A DNA stretch of 64,000 nt from Euptelea pleiosperma (Eukaryota; Streptophyta; Magnoliopsida; Ranunculales; Eupteleaceae): NCBI GenBank assembly GCA_035048495.1, contig CM068553.1, forward strand, positions 5,449,259 to 5,513,258. Direction: 5' to 3'. The notes under the pieces were generated by a model that was given only the letters and a program-made list of their open reading frames with translations, did not search any database and was not told the DNA's origin. This document shows, one piece after another, positions 57,901 to 64,000 of this stretch. Both the position numbers and the translations under genes were made by a program. How positions within the stretch are numbered: position 1 is the stretch's first letter; each line of letters opens with the position of its first letter.

Positions 57901-60900
57901 GTATCAGAGCAGAAGATCCTCGTAGGTTGCGAGTTCGAATCCCGGCAAAGTGATGAGAGGGGATGTTGTTGGAGTGTATTGTTTGGCTGCGTGGCCAGCA
58001 CTCCACCTTTGGTGTGTATCTATATATAGAGAGAAGGAAGAACTATTTTTTAACTTGTAGGAGCATACATAATTAAGATGGCACAAAATCACTGAACTAC
58101 CATACTTGAGTCAATAATAATATAACTTCAAAAAAAATTCTCTCCATGTGACTTACACTACAAAAACAGAAGGTAAAAAACATACCCCAGATGGAGTCAA
58201 TAATAATATGACTTCAAAAAAAATTCTCACCATGTGCCTTACACTACAAAAACAGAAGGTAAAAAATATACCCCAGATGCAGGACTCTAATAATCTTCTG
58301 GTTTCACTCTACCATTAATTGTTAAAGTTTTTATAGTCCTCGTTAAATGCTTTTGATGAAATTCTACTTTGCATCAGTCGAGTTTGAATGTTCTCCATAT
58401 TTATACTTCTTGAGAAAAAATCTCGGATGTTCTTTGTTGAGAAAATATTCATTGTACTTTCTTTTTATTTGTCTTATTTCCTTGATCATAATACATCTTC
58501 ATGTTCTTTGAGGAGTACATATATCTACATATGCAGAAAGCTGGTTTTTGTTTTCCAGCTTCGATGTAGAGATTTACTATATGCTATTGAACTTGGATTA
58601 ATTGTTTTTGCATGCTACTGTTTAACAGGTCAAAGCTGTTACAGAGGAAATGGGAATTGGATTCTTAGGAATTGGTTTCCAGCCCAAATGGGGACTGAAA
58701 GACATACCTATAATGCCCAAGGTATTCTTTTGTTCTCTAACCATTTGATGCACATTATAAATGTAATTATGGGTGCATACTCACATATGCACATATGTAT
58801 AAGGATATATACAGGTAGAGATTCACATCTACTTGCAAACACATACAAATAAATTGTATGAATACAAATATTTGATTTATTAGAGATTAGGACAATCCTC
58901 TGGCTCAGATGTAAAGGTAATTTTCTTGTGATTAGTCCTGTTTTATTAACCAACTAAACTTTCCCACGTTCTACATTACCTTTTATTCTTCGATCTCTTC
59001 AGTTACTTCATACAATCCGATATTTGTCACACTACACTATCCACATTATAAGTTTTCACTTTGGAAATTCTATATGTTCTCTCATTGAGTTACACAAGAA
59101 ATTGTTAAGCCTTCAGAAGCTTTAGACATTGTAATGCAAAACTATGTGCTCAAATCTGTCCTACATAGCTTATCCACTCCCAGATATCACACATTCTTTC
59201 TTCTCTCAGAGGTATTTGCCCATGTGATGGTGTTGATTTATTTCATGTGTACTATTTTCTGCTTATGGATACTTTCATAGTCCCCTTACTGAGAAAACAT
59301 TTTGGCTCAGGGACGGTATGAGATTATGAGGAATTACATGCCCAAAGTTGGCTCTTTAGGGCTTGATATGATGTTCAGGACATGTACTGTTCAGGTGAGC
59401 TATATTATACATTTGCAGTGTTCATCTCTTTCCGACTTTGATTCTTGAAAGCTTTTTCAGAGGTTTTACACAAATATAATCTTATCTCTTCACGACTTTA
59501 TAGAAGGTTATGCTTCCGCATTGATAATTTCTTTATTGTGAAAAGGTTGAGAATAGGACTCATCATTCATTAATGAAAAACTAATGGCTACCAATTTTTG
59601 CCGTTGGTAGGTTAATTTGGACTTCTGCTCTGAATCAGACATGATCAGGAAATTTCGTGCTGGTCTTGCTTTGCAGCCTGTGAGAATCTTTGAGCCATCA
59701 GCTTTCCTACTTAGAAGTTCCTCCTGTTTCCATGTTATCTGACAAGTGTAGCATCTGAAACAGATTGCAACAGCACTGTTTGCAAATTCACCTTTCACTG
59801 AAGGCAAGCCAAATGGTTATCTCAGCAAGAGAAGGTTCTATCAGTTACCTTATACATGATTTGCTACCCTTACTACAGTGAATATCTGCTCTGTGGTTGT
59901 CGTATCTAATTCTTCATCATTTACCACAGCCATATCTGGACTGATACTGATAACAATCGCGCGGGAATGCTTCCTTTTGTTTTTTATGATTCCTTTGGGT
60001 AAGTGTTATCTTTCTGTCCTGCGACCTGGAAGTATTTATTCCATGTTTTTGTAGTTCTCTCTTGAAGGTTTACCTTCATTACACACTCAACAGCACTTTT
60101 TGCAAACTTAGATGATCTGGTATCTGCCAAAATAGAAGTTCAAAAGTATGTCTATAATTTTGCAGTGGCAGCTGACATTTATTTTCTTGTTTCTTTTGGA
60201 TTAAGGATTTTTAGCAGTTGCCTTCATTTAAACTGAACCAATAATTCGACTAGAATATTCTCCTTCAACTGCGGGTTAAAATAGCTGATAAGAAAGTGAT
60301 GCCTTTTGTTGTTGTCAAGAAGTCGAGTTCTGTCCTGGGAGCAGAATCTAGGTGCATTATTTATTAGAAAGAGATTGCGAAGTTGGATCAATAATTAGAG
60401 CTTTGTTTTTTGAGAAATTCCTATGAACAGTTCAGTAGTAATTACGTCATTATACTTAGTTAGAGATACCTATTAATTATTTATTATATTTTGCCACCTG
60501 CCTCTATTCCTTGGATTCTGGGGGTGTTATGCCAGCTCCCCATGTGTCCTTTACTGGTGTCTGCATGTGTTCAATTTTTATTTTTATTTTTTTATATATG
60601 TTTGTCTTCTGTCTGTAGTGTATTCAGGAATTATAGCTTGTCTTCCCTCTATTTGATAGAAAATTATTTGGAAGACTGAGCTTAACATGAACCTTATATT
60701 GAGGTTCTAAATTTAAGCCCCTATAGAAAAGTCTATGCTTGGTTTTGGGCATATGGCTTTAATACTTCTGCGATTTTTCATTTATTTCCTCATCTTTCTT
60801 CATCTATTTAGAAAGGGTTAGTTTTGCACCAACACAAAGAATGATTTGACTCTTTCCTTTTCTTCTGCCTGCTTTGTTTAATTGATGCTTGGATGGGTTT

Positions 60901-63398
60901 TCTTATTCAATTGTTGTGCTTAGAACTTGTTAGTTAATTAGGGTTTCCGTGTGGAGAAGAGAAGAATTGGGGTGAAAAGAAGAGATCGAATTAGGCTTAA
61001 TGGGCTAGCCGAACTCCCCTATATATATATATCAATCATATCACTTAACAAAACATTAAAGGACCAAAATACCCCCATACATAGAAAACCCCGTAATAAG
61101 CCTATATAAAACATTATAACTAACAGAACTATTGTAATCTTATCCCTAATAAAAAATGAAATATTTTTTCCCTTTTTTGATATATATTTTTTTCTTGTTA
61201 AAGAGATTTAGTTAGCATTCTTGTCTTTTTTCTGGTGCAGTTTTGAGCAGTATGTGGATTATGCTCTTGATGTTCCTATGTATTTTGTCTACCGGAATAA
61301 GAAGTATATCGACTGTGCAGGGATGTCCTTCCGGGTATCCATCTGTCCTTAATCTCTTATTTAACTGCTTTAAGACATCCTTCTGTAACAATGTTTTTTA
61401 TTTTGTTTATTTGGTTCCATCTCATGTTAGTGATTTATTTGAGATGTGACACTTGTCGTAGTGTATTTGCAGGATTTTATGGCAGGGAAACTTCCTTCTA
61501 TTCCAGGAGAACTGCCAACACTTAATGATTGGGAGAATCACCTAACGACAATTTTTCCTGAGGTGTGTATTACATACAAATAAGATGGCATTTTGTTAGA
61601 TACTATAGATGAAATGCTCCACTTATTTTCCAATAGCAGTGCCTAAAGTAAGTCATGTGGTGCTCTTCAGGTCAGGTTGAAGAGATACTTGGAGATGAGG
61701 GGTGCAGATGGAGGGCCTTGGAGGAGATTATGTGCATTGCCAGCATTTTGGGTATGTGGCCTTCTCAATCTGTATATGCATAATGTGCTATTTCGTGCAG
61801 GATTGAGCTGTGTTCATGGTGAGCTCTGTTGGGATAGACATAGTTGAGCTAGCAGTCCTCGTCAATAGAGTATGATTGGAGTGTTCAGATGCATAAATGG
61901 ACGTGCACTCTATGTCAATACTAAATACATGACTTATCCACTTATCCCCAAATAGGGGACTTATCCACTCTATGGAAAGGTGGGGTATCTCTCCTTCGGA
62001 TGTTCGAAGCATTAGGTTAATGTAACAGTGCTTGTCTACGAATTTGTTGATGCAACCTATGAAGAAAGAATGGGGAGAATGTGATGTTGCGGCTACGAAG
62101 GATGAGCATCCCACCCGACCCAGGGGAGTAATCCAACTACTTGCTGGTTGGAAATGTCACACCAGAATCTGTGTTGTGTTGGACTCCAACATGGGTACTT
62201 TGCCCGTTTAGAAAAATCCATGCAAGATATCACTCGACAAGGCATCCACTAACAAAATACTTCATCCAATGCAATGGCTGATCCAAGTGACTATGTATTA
62301 AGGACCAGGTAATGATTACAAAGGGTGAACGTGCTACACGAAAGGGACAACAGAAGAAATCAGGCACTTGGGTTGAGTGTTTGTAGTAAATAAGTAGTTA
62401 ATACTTATCAAAAAAAAAAAAAGTAGTTAATAGGAACTAAGTAATAAGGATATTTTATTCCTTTTTGTATCTTCATTTAAGCTAGAGTGGAAAGTTGAGA
62501 TTAGACGTTATGAAGGCTCTGGATATAATGTAAAGGGGAGGGTTCTTGTTTCAGTTTTTAAAATTTTAGAGAAGAGAGATCTTTGGAAGTTTTTCCTTTG
62601 CCATTGTTGATTGTTCTCACACTTGTTGTGATTTTGCTAATTTTCTTGTTACCTTGATTTGTTCTCCCCCTCCTGTGTATCCTCCCTCTTTTCACTGTCG
62701 TAAGTTTCTTTGGATGCGCTTTTAAATTTTGTATTCCACTCATCCATCTCAGCAACACTCATTCTATGTACACATCGTTTCTTGATTGCCCAACATTCAT
62801 TTCCATAAATGTAGCCTATGTTATTGTCGGTTTGTCTTGGTCACTCACACTCCAAAAGCACATCTCCACTTCACCCTCGCAGCTGTAAATCTATGGGTAA
62901 CATCCTTCTCAATCTCACCCTCCTTATGGATAACTGAATCAAGATAACGAAAATGGGGCACTTTGGGGAACTAGATGGTCTCAATCTTAACTATCTCATG
63001 GTCTCTACGCATGTCCTTACAGGAGTTGCATTTACTATCTCCGTACCAACTTATTTTAAAACCCCAAGGTTTCGAGGCATTGGTTCTTGGTCCTATACAA
63101 TTATATAATATGGATTATCGAGATATCTTTTGTATTCTATGAGTATCTTCCAATATCATCATTTAGCTATAAGGACGTGTTGGTGTCCTGGATTTGCCTG
63201 GGTCACCACATCTGAGAGTATCACACATCTTAGATATGCAAATGAAAATTATCATTTGCTTGATAGTCTGGCCATATCAGTTGACTCTGATCATTTCACA
63301 TGCAGGTGGGCTTATTATATGATGAGGTTTCACTGCAAAATGTACTAGATATGACGGCTGATTGGACCTCAGAAGAAAGACAGATGTTGAGGAATAAG
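45930..63398 (+). CDS. GSH1: Glutamate-cysteine ligase, chloroplastic (3' end outside window)
   Basis: This is the rate-limiting enzyme of glutathione synthesis: ATP-dependent joining of Glu and Cys in plastids. Twelve coding exons were read from GT-AG junctions: 45930-46285, 47608-47758, 48214-48321, 58629-58721, 59311-59394, 59611-59679, 59764-59834, 59930-59998, 61241-61334, 61473-61562, 61671-61751, 63306-63398. They give 453 uninterrupted residues, and about 80 C-terminal residues (from VPVTGLKTPF in relatives) lie beyond the window. Landmarks are a transit peptide ending near [60 protein letters not shown] and [18 protein letters not shown]. The redox pair Cys196/Cys416 (CC2) is present. 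Of the CC1 pair, Cys359 is present but the partner position is Ser374. Intron 3 (10.3 kb) contains a hAT transposon, and three G-box MITEs lie just upstream. The start is the first ATG after the leader acceptor. Confidence 0.96.
46850..47240. repeat. GSH1 intron 1: LINE-tail-like patch and GAGA microsatellite
   Basis: At about 46855-47035 the sequence resembles minus-strand LINE 3' tails (GTATACAAAAGAGGATAAG and similar), without protein motifs. At about 47165-47215 there is a GAGAGAAA microsatellite. Neither disturbs the splice sites. Confidence 0.35.
49149..52318 (-). pseudogene. hAT transposase, BED finger plus DUF659/hATC, broken
   Basis: Reading minus from 52318, the first block is [15 protein letters not shown] with a BED-type finger ([19 protein letters not shown]). 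Then comes an acidic/Ser linker, and the frame shifts near 51690-51717 (GGLDPFLY-like against [18 protein letters not shown]). The catalytic core follows: [15 protein letters not shown] (first Asp), [12 protein letters not shown] (second Asp), [13 protein letters not shown]. An in-frame TAG at 50892-50890 follows SDE, where relatives have Trp. Further exons carry [11 protein letters not shown], and the last (to 49149) contains [20 protein letters not shown], the hATC dimerisation motif. The C-terminus has an Asp/Gly/Ala-rich linker and a Tyr-Gly-Gln-Pro tail. One frameshift plus one nonsense codon should abolish activity. Several small introns are likely between 50082 and 50586. Transposases of this class cut and paste DNA with 8-bp duplications. 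Confidence 0.88.
52640..53780. repeat. MITEs nested in the hAT element, with a 73-bp tandem repeat
   Basis: Family-C-like foldbacks (core TTTTTCATCATGGGCTTTAT) lie at about 52860-53130 and 53160-53500, and an arm-module copy at about 53540-53770 with GCCACGTGG at its end. At 53283-53490 a 73-bp unit starting GGTCCAAGCCCATGATGAAA is repeated three times (starts 53283, 53356, 53429; last one partial). No genes. Confidence 0.7.
53811..54174. mobile_element. Family-E foldback MITE, exact 9-bp TSD
   Basis: This 364-bp element has TIRs of about 120 bases starting GGGTCGGGTTCCGGCGACCA and including CACCTTGATGTACCCTCATA and GGTGAGGATGATCTCCTCAC. TTTTGTTAA flanks it exactly (53802-53810 and 54175-54183), the duplication size of Mutator elements. 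The duplicated bases belong to the left arm of a family-B MITE that resumes with TCACCGCTGCC at 54184. Confidence 0.93.
54184..54500. mobile_element. Family-B MITE interrupted by the family-E element
   Basis: After the insertion the family-B body continues as CCACTGAACGCATGGATGTT, AATCACCTTAATTGGTAATC and its inverse arm. It ends TTGAGTAACAAAAATCG and then GTCAGGTATAACCTGTTATA near 54490. Its left end lies before 53802. Confidence 0.7.
54700..54752. repeat. (CTC)n/(CT)n microsatellite in hAT leader
   Basis: CTCCTC repeats pass into CTCTCT repeats. On the minus strand this is a GAGA/GAG-rich leader upstream of the transposase start, followed by a possible donor GTGAGT at about 54645. The 127-residue frame over it is repeat-driven and not a gene. 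Confidence 0.8.
55084..56960. other. GSH1 intron 3, right part; CT-rich block
   Basis: No gene. From about 55308 to 56412 the edges GGCTGCATTTACTTAGCTG and GGGATCCAAACGCATCC could be diverged TIRs of a 1.1-kb element (GGMTGCRTTT), but no duplication is clear. The block 55480-55915 is C/T-rich and gives Pro/Ser/Phe-rich open frames on the plus strand without a recognisable domain. Confidence 0.35.
56982..57239. mobile_element. GTATCG-repeat hAT-like element
   Basis: The ends are CATGGTTTAAAGTATCAG and AACTTTGAACCATGG. The interior reiterates GTATCG, CGATACC and GATACCAA in both orientations. It has the same end structure as the other CAWGGTTTAAA elements but its own subterminal motif. The flanks share only a short GTCA/GGTCA similarity, so the duplication is uncertain. 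Confidence 0.72.
57639..58005 (+). mobile_element. TRIM-like LTR with tRNA-Met primer-binding site
   Basis: TGTTAAACAACC at 57639 to GATGTCAACA at 57898 has LTR-type TG...CA ends with matching TGTT/AACA tips. TGGTATCAGAGC, the usual complement of initiator tRNA-Met, follows immediately at 57899. There is no coding region and no second LTR nearby. The downstream GAGTTCGAATCCC resembles a pol III B box, so a SINE head remains possible. Related copies: 28071-28304 and the window end. Confidence 0.65.
58108..58279 (+). repeat. 86-bp tandem duplication in GSH1 intron 3
   Basis: The unit GAGTCAATAATAATATAACT... occurs at 58108 and again at 58194 with about five mismatches (for example TCTCTCC against TCTCACC, and CATACC against TATACC). 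It lies about 350 bases before exon 4. Confidence 0.85.
61780..62560. other. GSH1 intron 11, left part, nothing recognised
   Basis: A minus frame of 108 residues (61788-62114) has no recognisable domain. I see no TIR or LTR structure. It may be old retroelement sequence, but I cannot support that. Confidence 0.35.
62690..63090 (-). mobile_element. RTE-clade LINE fragment in GSH1 intron 11
   Basis: Read on the minus strand, [20 protein letters not shown] then FTAA is followed after frame damage by [20 protein letters not shown]. Both match the C-terminal part of RTE-type reverse transcriptases (usual form: YLGSxxxxxGEIxxDVxHRI and ECWPxKxxHxxKMSVAEM). Frameshifts and stops separate the pieces, so it is a dead fragment. 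Confidence 0.85.
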
Positions 63399-63949
63399 GT
63401 AATGTTAACATTCCACACAAGTATGTGAAGTCCATGTACAAGTGGGATAGTACATGATTCTTCTGTTCTGTTTTTTTCCCACATGGTTGAAACTTGTAAG
63501 TAGGACAAGTAGTTGAAATGGTTAAAAGAGTAACACACCAAAGAATATTTTACATGCTGCACTGTACCGAGTTTTCATTATCTTGAGGGAAACAAGAGGA
63601 TAGAACATTGAGCTCTCTTATTTACTTGCTACTTCATATGTCACTTCGTGATGTTGAGTTGAACTAGATAGATGCCGATAAAGAGGCAATGAACAGCTAT
63701 TCAATTTTCTAAAATCTGACCTCCTCTGATTTCTGAATTCAACTTAGCGGAGCCAGCAAAGAAACTTTCAAATTTTGTAAAGATCTTGTCTCAAATTTTC
63801 AAATAGCTGATTTTGCTTATGAAGCTAAAGTTGGGACTTGATAGTTTTAACCTGAACATCTGATTTATGGATTTATTAAAGGGGAAACTATTTTCAAGAT
63901 ATGTTATTTTGTTCCTCTGTTACTTTCTTCGACAGCATGAACAACTCAT

Positions 63950-64000
63950 TGTTAAACAACCATTTATCCCAAAAGATCGACCTTTTTTGGGGAAAAGCGA
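63950..64000 (+). mobile_element. Start of a second TRIM-like LTR, cut by window end
   Basis: TGTTAAACAACCATTTATCC, followed by CAAAAGATYGACC and a GGGGAAA run, matches the beginning of the repeat at 57639 over about 50 bases. It lies in the GSH1 intron after exon 12 and continues beyond the window. Confidence 0.75.

Noticed and set aside
57899..57960. A tRNA gene suggested by TGGTATCAGAGC and GAGTTCGAATCCC
   Set aside because: No acceptor stem or anticodon arm can be drawn; a primer-binding site or SINE head explains it better.
61788..62114. 108-residue minus frame in GSH1 intron 11
   Set aside because: I recognise no domain or repeat structure; chance or old repeat.

Overview
This is nuclear DNA from a flowering plant. 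The protein genes have GT-AG introns, and their products are typical of angiosperms: a type-2 metallothionein, chloroplast glutamate-cysteine ligase, a CYP72-clan P450, a plastid HAD phosphatase and an Rpp21-type protein. The rest is packed with TIR transposons and foldback MITEs, plus scattered LINE tails. The order or genus cannot be fixed from the sequence alone. Glutamate-cysteine ligase lacks one of the two CC1 regulatory cysteines, which argues against a rosid.

Layout. 1-11.0 kb: repeats only. 11.09-11.51 kb (+): three-exon metallothionein with CACGTG, CCAAT and TATA motifs upstream. 13.2-13.8 kb (+): collapsed receptor-like-protein pseudogene. 15.5-16.6 kb (-): two-exon gene for a 76-residue membrane protein. 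17.9-22.1 kb (-): two-exon Rpr2/Rpp21 zinc-ribbon gene whose 3.3-kb intron holds two LINE tails. 25.0-28.7 kb (-): three-exon cytochrome P450. 28.7-39.6 kb: repeats, including a 1.9-kb nested element with 125-bp TIRs. 39.69-40.85 kb (+): single-exon plastid HAD hydrolase of the PYRP2 type. 41-44.6 kb: stacked MITEs. 44.7 kb to the window end (+): GSH1, with a 5'-UTR exon and 12 coding exons visible; its last part (about 80 residues) lies outside. Its 10.3-kb intron 3 contains a 6.4-kb hAT transposon with a broken transposase gene, and that transposon carries further nested MITEs.

The genes do not form an operon-like unit. Metallothionein and GSH1 both concern thiols and metals (GSH1 supplies glutathione and hence phytochelatins), but they are about 34 kb apart and I infer no functional linkage.

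The most distinctive content is the mobile DNA. (i) One group of hAT-like elements shares ends of the form CAWGGTTTAAA. Each family in the group has its own short subterminal motif repeated many times (GTTTCGG, CGTTTAAACG, CGTTATAACG, GTATCG, GGATCGG). Several have exact 8-bp target duplications. (ii) A large set of Mutator-type foldback MITEs has 9-10 bp target duplications. Several families with different ends carry the same self-complementary arm module, and one family carries a CACGTG G-box in each TIR and is stacked immediately upstream of GSH1.
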